Shown here piece after piece: positions 40,838 to 50,498 of a stretch of DNA of 64,000 bases. The notes below the pieces were generated by a model, which had not been told where the DNA came from, did not search any database, and worked only from the letters and a program-made list of their open reading frames with translations. The stretch's first letter is position 1, and each line of letters starts with the position of its first letter. The position numbers and the translations under genes are program-made. Location: NCBI GenBank assembly GCA_001600355.1, contig BCJU01000001.1, positions 6,820,013 through 6,884,012 of the forward strand, given 5' to 3'. Source of the DNA: Meira nashicola. Lineage: Eukaryota > Basidiomycota > Exobasidiomycetes > Exobasidiales > Brachybasidiaceae.

Positions 40838-43800
40838 ATGTGTGCAAAACATCGTGCCTTGACGGTCGATGAACAACATCAAATTATGACATCTCCCAGC
40901 GATATTCAAGAAAGTTTCAACATCAACAATAACGGACAAAGCGCAACAATGGATCGAAGTTTCAGTATCAACAATAACGGACAAAGCGCAACAATGGATC
41001 GAAGTTTCAGTATCAACAATAACGAGCAAAGCGCAACAATGGATCGAAGTTTTAGCATCGACAATAACGAGCAAAGCGCAACAATGGATCAAAGTTTCAT
41101 TGAAAGATTGGCAGAAGATATTAGCAAAAAGGTAGAAACTATCAAATCAGTCACAAAGCAAAATAGCTCAAGAGCATCTTCCGTCAGATCTGGTAGTAGT
41201 GCTGTTACCTCTAGCAGTGGTAGTGAAAGCAGTGGTGATAATCGGACACGAATGTCAAAGATGCCAGGCAAACGTCCACGAACGCGAAGCAATGCCGGTC
41301 TTTCAGATCCACAACGTTTGGCATTGATTCAAGGAGTTGATGTATCTCATCCTACACCGCCAGTTCCCACAACAAACAGAGGAGCTGCTATTGAGCAGAA
41401 AGACAGTAATGACGAAATGGAAGAATTAAGAAATCCTCTAAAACTTACTCGAACGCGAACGATTGGACGAGGTTGGACGATGTGTTCAGTCTTGCAAGAT
41501 GCTCATTCCATTGATGAGGAAACCGCTCATTCTATCGAAGATGAAACCGAAGAAGGAAACGAATCAGATGATGAATATTCTTTCAGTGAAAGTAGCAATA
41601 GTAGAGCTGCTGTTACTCGAACAAACACGCTTTTGGAACGTGTATTAAGTGATATCATTCATGATCGTCCTGAAAAGCTCTTTCAAGATCTCCAAGAACA
41701 GCAAAGTCCCACTTCTATTCAATCTGATCACATTAAAGCGGAGGAAGAAACAACTCAAGATTCCGAAATACGAATTCAAAGAAAGATTACAAGACTCAAT
41801 ACCTTTGGCAATTCAAAAATCGAACCAAGCGAGTGGAGAGATTGTATTTTGGATATAAGCAAAGTTGAATCTCCAAATGAGTCTTACGAAAGTCGAATTA
41901 TGGATCGATCGATACAAGAACATACATACGATTCAGGTGGCGGCTTACGAACTGCTAATGAGTTGGAGATCCCGAGAGGCCATGAGAGTGTCAGTCGAGA
42001 TAGTGTAATGAGAGCAATCTCTACAGCCTCACATCATGATACAATCGAATGGGAGGACGTTCAGCGTATCCATAGAAGAATTACACATGATGATGACCTA
42101 CAAGGCAAAAGAGTAAGTGCACTCAGTACCATAAGTGGTTCTCATAGCGACTCAGAATGCACAGAGAGCAGTGCAACGATTGAAATTTTGGAGCGCGTGA
42201 AAGCTAGAAGTAATCGTGCTCCAATACGTTCAAGTACAACAATCATTGAAGTCGATAGCGATGAAGCAAGAGACTTTCTCAGAGGAGGTCAGCAGGCGGA
42301 TAACCAAGCAGGAGGAAACATCTTGAATTCAAGTCAATTTCCCGCTTCTCCATCCGCTTTTTCTCCTACTTCTTCCTCCAATTCTTCCTCTTCCGCAGAT
42401 GAGATGCAGTCCAAATGCGATATCTCAACACCTTTGGAAAGCAGTGCAAAAGAGGAATATCAAAACGCACGTGAAGCATTGAATCGCAACACGATCCTTT
42501 TAGATCGTGCGGTTGATGCAAAACCGGTCCCACGATCGGCTGCTGTGCAAACTTCTCCTGTTGACTTGCAAATGCAAAGGCATACATACTATCTTCCATT
42601 AAGGAGGGCAATTCAAAGATCTTCATGCAGTAAATTTTGGTCACCAAGCAGTCGAACAAGTTTGAGAGTATTATCTCAACAAGTGCCACGGGTTGTGGTC
42701 GTGCCAGAAATTAAAGTGAGCGAAGAAGGGCAGTATGAAGAAGATGCGACAACAAAAGAAGTTGAGGACGAAGAAGCATCAAATAAAGATGTCGAAGAGG
42801 AAGATTCAGAGGAGGAGAGTGAATCCGACAGTGAAGATGAAAGCAATGATACCGACTCAGATTCAGAAGCAGAAATAGAGATTATCAAAAAATTGCCACC
42901 CGCACCTCGAACACCTGATGACAAGATGATTCGTTTTTACAACAAGCCAAATTACCGTGCAACAATCTATCCGAGACAAGTTGATGAATTTTTCAGCGAT
43001 AAAGCGTTACACCAAGCTATTCAAGAGCGACTATTGGCATTGTTTCTTGGTCAACCTTTCCGTGAGCAAAATTTAAAAGTTCCGTTAGGAGGCGGGAAAA
43101 GAAATTCCCGTATCACTGCCAATTTTTCGCGTAGATTTTCGGAACGGCATCTTTCTGTTACAATGGTAATGCCACCTCCTCAAAGACCTTTTCCTGCCGT
43201 TCCTGTGGATGTTTCGATGCCAAACTCACCAAGAACATGCGATGATGATCTGTGTTCGGATTGCAAGGATGATTCACCTTGTTCATGCTGTCACGATTCT
43301 TCATGTGACGTTGAGCGTGCAAGATCAAGAGATGATAGAAATGCACGCTTGTCTGTGATTTCAAAAACTTCTCTTAAGAAAAAGATGCGAAGAAGGAAGA
43401 CGTACGTTATGGGAAGACATCCATTACACGATTCATGGATTACGGAAACCGAAAGTATGACAAGTTATTGCTCTTGGGTGAGCATAATCTCGGCAGATTA
43501 TTCAGTCAGTTCTTCGTCTTCTTGTCCAAGACATTCTTTGACTTCGCCTTTGCAAATTGGAAACGGTCTCATCGCAGGTTCTCATCGCCGTAAGAGTAAA
43601 AGAAAATCGCAACTTGCAATCACGGATGGACACGAAAGAGATGCAATGCTTTCCGTACCCGATCCTTTGAACTCAGCCACACACCCTCCTTCTTCTTCAA
43701 TTTTGCCACCACACTGGACGGGACAATGGATGGAAACAGGAGGTGAAAGGCTTAAAAAGAGCCAAAAGAAGGCGAACAGTTTACCAAACGTTCAGATTCT

Positions 43801-45856
43801 GTCACCTTTTTCACTCGATCCTCATCAATTTTGGCCAGATAATGCGGCTGCAACACCAGCTCTTGAGAAGTGGAAACGGTACAAAGATGAACAAGAAGAG
43901 ACATCAAAGGCAAAAGAGTATGACTCGTTTGCTGAAAAGGTGAGCAAAAGATTGACGATGAACATTCATAGATTGTCACTTCAATCCACTTCCTCATCTA
44001 ACACTGTCCGTATGGATGGCTCTGTAGGCAGTCTTTCCAGCTCTGGATCTTCGACTATCATGACACCACCTCGAGCTGAATTTTTGCAAACCGGCATGGA
44101 ATCCCCCGGAAAGCGTATTTCACAAGTTTTAAGTCCATTTCATGATGCTAGGATGATGAGAGACGAGCAAATGGCACCTGCACGAAACTTGGTCAATGTC
44201 ATTCCTCGTCTTCGAGTTGCAAATGCTCCAAAACCGGCCGCAATTGCTCCAAAACACAAGAGATGGATCATAATTGATGGAAACGGTAAAAGGATCACAG
44301 GTGGTGATATACGTGACAGCGGCTCTACTTGGCATACTAATAGCCCAGACGAAACAAGAAATGCAACTGCTGATAGCTTTTTCAGCTCGTACTCTTCCGA
44401 TCTATTCGATGATGCAGATACAGCGATTGATTCGAGAAGTAATATTTCTGGACCAGCAATGACAAATCCAGATAGCATTCGAATGACACAATCGCCAGAA
44501 CCAATTCAGCAAACCATGCTACCTGTCAATGTAGAAAGTCCTGGCAATGCCGTTGTGATGTCATCCACAAGAAGATCAATGTTATTCTCACCTACGACTG
44601 GACGCCCTATTACTCTAGAGCCGGAGCAAGTTCGATCAATTTTAATGAAAAGGCGATCAATTACTGGTAAAGATGGAGGGAAAGGTAATGCAAATTCGAA
44701 AAGATCAAACACGGGTAGCTCGGCAGGCAAATCTTCATCTGAGAGAAGTATGAGCATTCGTTTTGTCGAAAAAGGCGCCGTTAACAAGATGAATAGCATC
44801 TCTGAACGAGTTTCGAACGCGAGTTCTATCACCACATCATCACGTCAACAGAAACGAGATCTTTTTGCGCCTCCCTTACCACCTGCTATTCCTTTACCTG
44901 CATTGCCTAAGCCTAAAACTGCAGTTCAGCCACAAGTACGCACAAATTCATTTCAACCTGTCCAACCTGGAACGGTATTCTGTACACCTTTGAACGAACG
45001 TACGCTCAATCACGTTCCAGAGAGATCACAATCCTTGCCGATGTTCACTATACCACAGCCGAAGCGATCGGAAACCACCCTTACTTCGAAGTCTGGAAGA
45101 CCTTCTAAAGCTCGACTGACAAGAGCAGATTTGAGTGAACGTATTCAAAGAGAAGAAGTTCGAATTAAGCGAAATGACGAAAGATTATCAGCATTGGATA
45201 AACTTGAAGGAAAAAAACAAAAATCACATATTCTAGCAAATTTGATCAAATCTACTTCCAGTGGAATCGCACCTGATTCTATGCAAACAGAAACAGGGCA
45301 TTCAAACGGCTTAACAAAAGCAATGGAAAAAGCTAGAAAGGAAGAAGCTAAAAGAGGTGGTGACGGACAAAATAATCAATCGATCGCTGAAGAAGCTGAA
45401 GATGAAGAAGATATTGCAACAACACCATTAACCCCATTTCGTGAACAATTACGCAAGATGGAACATGAATGGGAAGTTCGTCATCATGTAAAAGAATATG
45501 CACCATGTGAAGCGCAAAAGTTTACCAACGTGACCGGATTTGATGTTGGAATCGTTCCTTTCCTTGATGTTGGGTCTAAACGGGAATCCAACGAATCAAT
45601 GGGACGTGTAAAAGGTGGAATGCGAATAATGAAGCGCGGTAAACGAAGTAAGCCGAGTGGGTATCAGGATATCAAACAATCACCTCCGGCCTACACGGCA
45701 GACCACAATAATCTGCCAACCATCGAAATTAAGCCTCCTAGTGAAACCTTTATAATGGACAAAACTCTCGAACGTGATTTACATGCAGGTTTGCGAAAGC
45801 TTAGTTCTGTGGTAGAAGCTAGACAGCGTGCCAAAGAACGTTGTGTAGATAAGTAA
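40838..45856 (+). CDS. giant disordered protein with N-terminal repeats, hypothetical
   Basis: No family is recognised. I use the first ATG (40838), giving 1672 residues in one exon. Residues 26-85 are four near-identical 15-residue repeats (S-F-S-I-N-N-N-G-Q-S-A-T-M-D-R). Ser/Arg-rich disorder follows, with acidic stretches at about 640-685. A short IIEVDSDE SUMO-interaction-like motif lies near 470. A seven-cysteine acidic cluster sits at about 801-823 (C-x4-C-x2-C-x5-C-x-C-C-x4-C). A possible ordered C-terminal part (about 1530-1580) contains LTPFREQLRKMEHEWEVR. Many RRxS and TP/SP sites are present. The protein looks like a regulatory scaffold; no function is assigned. It is convergent with MMS19, 90 bases between stops. 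Confidence 0.75.
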   Translation: MCAKHRALTVDEQHQIMTSPSDIQESFNINNNGQSATMDRSFSINNNGQSATMDRSFSINNNEQSATMDRSFSIDNNEQSATMDQSFIERLAEDISKKVETIKSVTKQNSSRASSVRSGSSAVTSSSGSESSGDNRTRMSKMPGKRPRTRSNAGLSDPQRLALIQGVDVSHPTPPVPTTNRGAAIEQKDSNDEMEELRNPLKLTRTRTIGRGWTMCSVLQDAHSIDEETAHSIEDETEEGNESDDEYSFSESSNSRAAVTRTNTLLERVLSDIIHDRPEKLFQDLQEQQSPTSIQSDHIKAEEETTQDSEIRIQRKITRLNTFGNSKIEPSEWRDCILDISKVESPNESYESRIMDRSIQEHTYDSGGGLRTANELEIPRGHESVSRDSVMRAISTASHHDTIEWEDVQRIHRRITHDDDLQGKRVSALSTISGSHSDSECTESSATIEILERVKARSNRAPIRSSTTIIEVDSDEARDFLRGGQQADNQAGGNILNSSQFPASPSAFSPTSSSNSSSSADEMQSKCDISTPLESSAKEEYQNAREALNRNTILLDRAVDAKPVPRSAAVQTSPVDLQMQRHTYYLPLRRAIQRSSCSKFWSPSSRTSLRVLSQQVPRVVVVPEIKVSEEGQYEEDATTKEVEDEEASNKDVEEEDSEEESESDSEDESNDTDSDSEAEIEIIKKLPPAPRTPDDKMIRFYNKPNYRATIYPRQVDEFFSDKALHQAIQERLLALFLGQPFREQNLKVPLGGGKRNSRITANFSRRFSERHLSVTMVMPPPQRPFPAVPVDVSMPNSPRTCDDDLCSDCKDDSPCSCCHDSSCDVERARSRDDRNARLSVISKTSLKKKMRRRKTYVMGRHPLHDSWITETESMTSYCSWVSIISADYSVSSSSSCPRHSLTSPLQIGNGLIAGSHRRKSKRKSQLAITDGHERDAMLSVPDPLNSATHPPSSSILPPHWTGQWMETGGERLKKSQKKANSLPNVQILSPFSLDPHQFWPDNAAATPALEKWKRYKDEQEETSKAKEYDSFAEKVSKRLTMNIHRLSLQSTSSSNTVRMDGSVGSLSSSGSSTIMTPPRAEFLQTGMESPGKRISQVLSPFHDARMMRDEQMAPARNLVNVIPRLRVANAPKPAAIAPKHKRWIIIDGNGKRITGGDIRDSGSTWHTNSPDETRNATADSFFSSYSSDLFDDADTAIDSRSNISGPAMTNPDSIRMTQSPEPIQQTMLPVNVESPGNAVVMSSTRRSMLFSPTTGRPITLEPEQVRSILMKRRSITGKDGGKGNANSKRSNTGSSAGKSSSERSMSIRFVEKGAVNKMNSISERVSNASSITTSSRQQKRDLFAPPLPPAIPLPALPKPKTAVQPQVRTNSFQPVQPGTVFCTPLNERTLNHVPERSQSLPMFTIPQPKRSETTLTSKSGRPSKARLTRADLSERIQREEVRIKRNDERLSALDKLEGKKQKSHILANLIKSTSSGIAPDSMQTETGHSNGLTKAMEKARKEEAKRGGDGQNNQSIAEEAEDEEDIATTPLTPFREQLRKMEHEWEVRHHVKEYAPCEAQKFTNVTGFDVGIVPFLDVGSKRESNESMGRVKGGMRIMKRGKRSKPSGYQDIKQSPPAYTADHNNLPTIEIKPPSETFIMDKTLERDLHAGLRKLSSVVEARQRAKERCVDK
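40913..41092 (+). repeat. four tandem 45-base coding repeats
   Basis: Units of exactly 45 bases start at 40913, 40958, 41003 and 41048. Units 1 and 2 differ by only a few bases; units 3 and 4 have Gly replaced by Glu and unit 4 further changes. The order of decay suggests stepwise duplication inside the frame. Confidence 0.9.
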
Positions 45857-45946
45857 ACACATATTAATCAATTGTACACTCTTTTTATCTTTTGAAAGTC
45901 TATTTGCATTGTTTTATTAGTACATTATTTTTTGCATAAATGAAAT

Positions 45947-48900
45947 CTATGATGTCTCTTCTTCATCCTCTTCACCTTTCAATCTGTACCATGCATCTCG
46001 CGTATCGACAGCATCTAATCGAACATTTCTCTTTGCATCATCAATTCCACATCCACGTTGTCCAAGCGAACGCAAAACAACGGTACGATGACGAAGCAAA
46101 ATTGAATAAGGCACACAACGTGCTATTGTTGCCAACGAACGTAAAGCAGCAATCTTTGTAGGTTCAGATGCTTTGCTGGCAGTCTCTTCTTCCTTTCCCA
46201 CAACGATCGTTAACAACCTTTGCAAAATACTATTGATATGATCGCAAACCAAATCCAATGAATTCTTTTCCATCACTGCTCCAGCAGATAGCTTTGGAGT
46301 TCTACCCAACGCTGTTGCTGCTTTTCCTTCCAAAATTGCTTCATCACGTTGACGTTTTCCCAATGCTGCCGCTAAGGTGATCACATGTGATGCGCTTGCC
46401 TGAACGACACCATCTTCATGAACGTCCAAAGCTAAGATGAGTAACGGGAATAAATCTGCCAATCTGTCCATCAATGTTGCCCTTGGCAAGGAAGGCAAGA
46501 GGGCACAAATGGCCACCAAATGTAAGTTTCTTTGAACAGAAGCTTGATCAGCTTTTCCATCACTTCCAATCGCATTAGCAGCTTTGTGCCCGTCAAGCAA
46601 TTTTGGCAAGGCAAATGTGACAAATCGTTGCTTGTACAGTAATCGAATTACCGATCCATTCTCTTTGCATAACACATGATCTTCGCGCAACAAGATACCC
46701 ATTCCACTTGCTGCTTCATGTAAAACAGAAATGTGTGCTACGATCGGACGTTGATCAAATAATGCGATTAATCTATTGACCATGAATTCTGCTTTTTTGC
46801 TATTCTTGATCAAAAATCCTCTTGCCATCGCTAACCAAATTCGAATCGCCCTCTTTTGACGACGGATTTGGGTTTGTGCTTTTGACGTACTATCCACGTC
46901 CATTTTGTCACTGTTTCCAACCTTTTCAATTTCTTCCTCCCAGAATTTATCTAGGGCCTGCTGTAATGCATCTACCACAGGCTCTTGTACATGTTTATTG
47001 ATCCAATCGGCCAACAACCAGGATCCTCCTTCTTCTTGCAGAGCACTATTGGAGTTGATCGTCCAATTGATCATGTTCTCCACATTTGCATTCACATCGC
47101 CTGGTGGTGCAGGTACATCTTTGCGTAAAGCAACAATGGTAGATGCAAAAGGATGAATTAGATTTCGTTGACGAGTAATAAGTTTTGCTTGACGATCGGC
47201 ACTGAGAAGAAGTTTGATCGAAGAATCTTCGGTGAGAAGTCTGTTGAGCAAGGATGAATCTCGTGCTAACAATTGAAGGTTTTCTTCCAAAAATGCAGGA
47301 TATAAAATCGTCGAGAGTTCACGTTGCTTCGCTGCATCGAGACATCTAACCAATAACATCAACAGTCTACCAATATCTTGAATCACTTGACGATCGCATC
47401 CAACGCTTCCCTCTGATGCATCTCGTCTAAGTGCTGACTCGATCACCAATCCCAACAGTCGTGGAACCAATCCTGCATGTCTTGCGGTATCACGATCCTT
47501 TCGCTGTACTTTTGTTTGTAGAACAAAGATCAAAGCATTCACTATACCACGAGCATAGCCTATGTTTGCTTCCCGAATTGCGGGATCATTTGACTGATTC
47601 TTGGAAGCGCAAAGGAGGTCCAATTTAGAGCTCAACCTGACCACTAGCATATCGAAAAAGTCGGGCGCATCACACAACTTTGCCAAAGCACCCAAAGCAC
47701 GTCGAATGATACCTTTTTGTTTTTCGTGGGTAGCTTTGTCGCCATCTTCTAAAGAGAGATGATCAGGTAAAGTCGAAAACAACAATGGGAGCGTAGTCTC
47801 TTCTACTACTTTACGATTTCCAATATCTCGTAAACCGTCCAATGCTTGAACTCTTACTGACTCTGCAGATTCATCGATCAGAAGCTCGTTCACATGACCA
47901 CAAAGATGACGAAGTTCTGCGAAAGTCAACAGTCCGATATGGCTCAAATTGATAAAAGCATCAACGGCTGACTGCCTAGATGTGCCTGTTTTGAGACCGT
48001 GCTCTATCGTAGCGATCAAAAGATCCCGATAATTGTCCACAGGACGACCATCAACCGCATAATCTCTTGCAGGTCCTTGAACTTTGTTTTGCAATCCTGC
48101 TAGACCGGCATCAGCAGCTTCGTTACTAGCTGGTTTGGCAAAAGTAAATTTACCCTCTTCCTTCACTTGCAATTCTTGCTCCTTGCTCGATTCGCGTTCT
48201 TCGATTGGGGTATATGCCTCCCGCAATGCCTTGATGATGGTGTTAAGGTGTTCCATAATCGAAGGTCGGAAGGTAATATCGTCTGTTTCTTTGTACATAC
48301 TCAACAGGTGATCCAACGAACCTTTAAGTGCCAAACGAGAAGTAGCGGGCGTAGCACGAATCATGGCTGCCAAAATTGAACTTGCCGGTTTTGCTTGTTG
48401 TTTAGAAGGTTCTTCCAATTCATCCAACATATCTGCCACAATCTCTGGAGCTAGACCGGTAGGCTGTTCAACGTCGACATAAAGTACAAATAGAAGCGAT
48501 TCGAGAGCTCTTGTCGCACAAATTGCCGTAGCATCATCGGAAGCATGCATTATTTCAATACGATAACCTTGCCATAGTTCCTTTGCATGTGCAAGAGCTG
48601 CAGAACGACCAAAGACCGGTAAAGCTTCAGCCAAAGTATCCAACGTATCCCTCTTTGCATTTCCTCCGCTGGCTTGCATTTTCTCAATTAATAAAGGCAA
48701 AGCATGTGGTGCCAAGAGTGGGCTTGCGCAAAGTGCTTTACGTAATGCGACTCGCAATGAATTTGTGGTGATACCATATGGATCATCAGGTGGTGGTCTG
48801 AAGGTGATGGGGAAATAGCAATAAGTAACGTCAAAAAAGTTTTCGATCGTTTCGCTGTCTATAGAATTCCATTCGATCAAAACGACTCGATCCATTGCAA

Positions 48901-49696
48901 AGATGTAGACCAGATTACGAGGATCTTTTTCGCCTTCTATTAATTCAATGTAACCTTTAACGAAATCATTCACTAGGGTTTTGAGAGCATTCCTATGACG
49001 CGAAAGCAATGAGTCCATCAATGTATACACCAAAAATCGAATAGCCTGTGGATGAACACGAGGTGATGAATGCTGAAGTAGGTTCTCTGTTGTTACTTTT
49101 GCCGCTTCACTTGCAAAGCCTTCCAGCTTGCTCATCGCCAGCAAAGCTCTCAATGAGGATACGAGCATCTCTGTTCCAGGTGGGTACTTTTTCCTTCGAT
49201 ATTCGGGCGCGCTACCAGGGATAACTTCTGTTTTTGCATTCAATGATTGAGCGATATTCGATGCTACTGTATTTCCATCTTCAATCTTAGAAGCAAAGAA
49301 TGTAGTCAAAGTTGTGATTGCTTGCTTATCGAATAATGCTAAGCGTGCTGTTTCATCTTCAATCAATGTAGTGATGAGCAAAGAGAGTAAAACAACTGCA
49401 CGTAACCTCTGTCGTTCATCTTCATCAATCAATGCAGGTCCCAAAAATCGTACAGCTTCCACTAATCGAAGCCTTTGTCCATCTTGAGAAGGTTTAAGCC
49501 AAGGCGCTGTAATGACTTCGGGTAAAGTTGAGTCAACGATCGATTTAGTAGTAGGATTGCCAGGTAAAAGGTCTTGTTGTTCTTCTTCTTCAGTCGTTTG
49601 AATGAACGCATTCATTGCTTGTGCCGTTTCATCAGGCACACTTGACGAAGAAGCATGAAGTGAAGCTTCTCCATCTTGTATGACTGGATTGGTCAT
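45947..49696 (-). CDS. MET18: MMS19 homologue, cytosolic iron-sulfur targeting factor
   Basis: The 1249-residue HEAT-repeat protein matches MMS19/Met18, the adaptor of the CIA targeting complex that hands Fe-S clusters to nuclear enzymes such as DNA polymerases, primase and the XPD helicase. The N-terminal MMS19 domain is clear: EDERQRLRAVVLLSLL at about 75-90. Further on come the family block GEKDPRNLVYIFAMDRV (about 247-263) and FFDVTYCYFPITFRPPPDDPYG (about 275-296). The C-terminal half carries the second MMS19 repeat domain (L-x-V-x-A-L-D-G-L-R type). I start at 49696, since an upstream extension to 49786 is hydrophobic and without match. No frameshift is present. Confidence 0.93.
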   Translation of the reverse strand: MTNPVIQDGEASLHASSSSVPDETAQAMNAFIQTTEEEEQQDLLPGNPTTKSIVDSTLPEVITAPWLKPSQDGQRLRLVEAVRFLGPALIDEDERQRLRAVVLLSLLITTLIEDETARLALFDKQAITTLTTFFASKIEDGNTVASNIAQSLNAKTEVIPGSAPEYRRKKYPPGTEMLVSSLRALLAMSKLEGFASEAAKVTTENLLQHSSPRVHPQAIRFLVYTLMDSLLSRHRNALKTLVNDFVKGYIELIEGEKDPRNLVYIFAMDRVVLIEWNSIDSETIENFFDVTYCYFPITFRPPPDDPYGITTNSLRVALRKALCASPLLAPHALPLLIEKMQASGGNAKRDTLDTLAEALPVFGRSAALAHAKELWQGYRIEIMHASDDATAICATRALESLLFVLYVDVEQPTGLAPEIVADMLDELEEPSKQQAKPASSILAAMIRATPATSRLALKGSLDHLLSMYKETDDITFRPSIMEHLNTIIKALREAYTPIEERESSKEQELQVKEEGKFTFAKPASNEAADAGLAGLQNKVQGPARDYAVDGRPVDNYRDLLIATIEHGLKTGTSRQSAVDAFINLSHIGLLTFAELRHLCGHVNELLIDESAESVRVQALDGLRDIGNRKVVEETTLPLLFSTLPDHLSLEDGDKATHEKQKGIIRRALGALAKLCDAPDFFDMLVVRLSSKLDLLCASKNQSNDPAIREANIGYARGIVNALIFVLQTKVQRKDRDTARHAGLVPRLLGLVIESALRRDASEGSVGCDRQVIQDIGRLLMLLVRCLDAAKQRELSTILYPAFLEENLQLLARDSSLLNRLLTEDSSIKLLLSADRQAKLITRQRNLIHPFASTIVALRKDVPAPPGDVNANVENMINWTINSNSALQEEGGSWLLADWINKHVQEPVVDALQQALDKFWEEEIEKVGNSDKMDVDSTSKAQTQIRRQKRAIRIWLAMARGFLIKNSKKAEFMVNRLIALFDQRPIVAHISVLHEAASGMGILLREDHVLCKENGSVIRLLYKQRFVTFALPKLLDGHKAANAIGSDGKADQASVQRNLHLVAICALLPSLPRATLMDRLADLFPLLILALDVHEDGVVQASASHVITLAAALGKRQRDEAILEGKAATALGRTPKLSAGAVMEKNSLDLVCDHINSILQRLLTIVVGKEEETASKASEPTKIAALRSLATIARCVPYSILLRHRTVVLRSLGQRGCGIDDAKRNVRLDAVDTRDAWYRLKGEEDEEETS

Positions 49697-50498
49697 AATG
49701 TATACCAATCTAGTTTGGATGTATTGTGAGAAGAAGGTAGGAACAAAATTAAGCTTCTTCCATTTCAAGATTATAAATCCTTTCAACTTTTTTTCATTGC
49801 TTACTTAATCTACATTTATTATTTTTGATTAAATTTTTAGTGCACTAATTAAACTCAACACAGTCATGCCGTAATGTGTGCAATCTTTGCCGTTTTATAA
49901 TAGCTTCATGCAAACAACCAGGCTAAATTACGCGCAGGAGTTCAGACGTGCAGTGAGTGTACAACGTATGCCTCCTTCCTTGGCAATTAAACGGGGGCAT
50001 GCTTGGGCTTGGGCTTGATCAATTACGCGATTTAGGGTGTGGAAAGGAGGGCCGTCCTTGGGGGGAAAAAAAGCATGCACACGAATGAAAGAATGTGGCT
50101 ACTGTGTGTGAAATGGGGATGATTGGTCTTTTGCAATATCGCGCGAGGGTTTCGAGAAAGCGGGTTTGCCCTGAAACCTACACAAAATTACAAAATTGAT
50201 TGAATGAATGCATAATTGACTTCTTTCCTCATTAAAGTCACCACCATCATCATCAGCTTTCGCTCTATTTCGACAACTTGAAATCTTCGCGACTAGATTC
50301 AGGACTTTCTCTTAAATTTGCCCGGTATTCTTGCTCCGCTACACGCTTTTCCTACCTAAACACTCTTTTGCCAAAACCTGCTGCATATCGTCGCAGAGCT
50401 TGATTGATGTCTGATTGAAAGCTGCTTGAGCTTTGATAGCTTATTGACTTGCAATCTAGCATCAAGCAAAGGACTCGCCATTCTTCTGGTTACCATCG
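49697..50498. other. divergent promoter of MMS19 and UPF0658 genes
   Basis: This 802-base region has GGGCTT repeats near 50004-50020 and no supported gene. Start-codon-distal AG sites might mark UTR introns. Confidence 0.4.
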
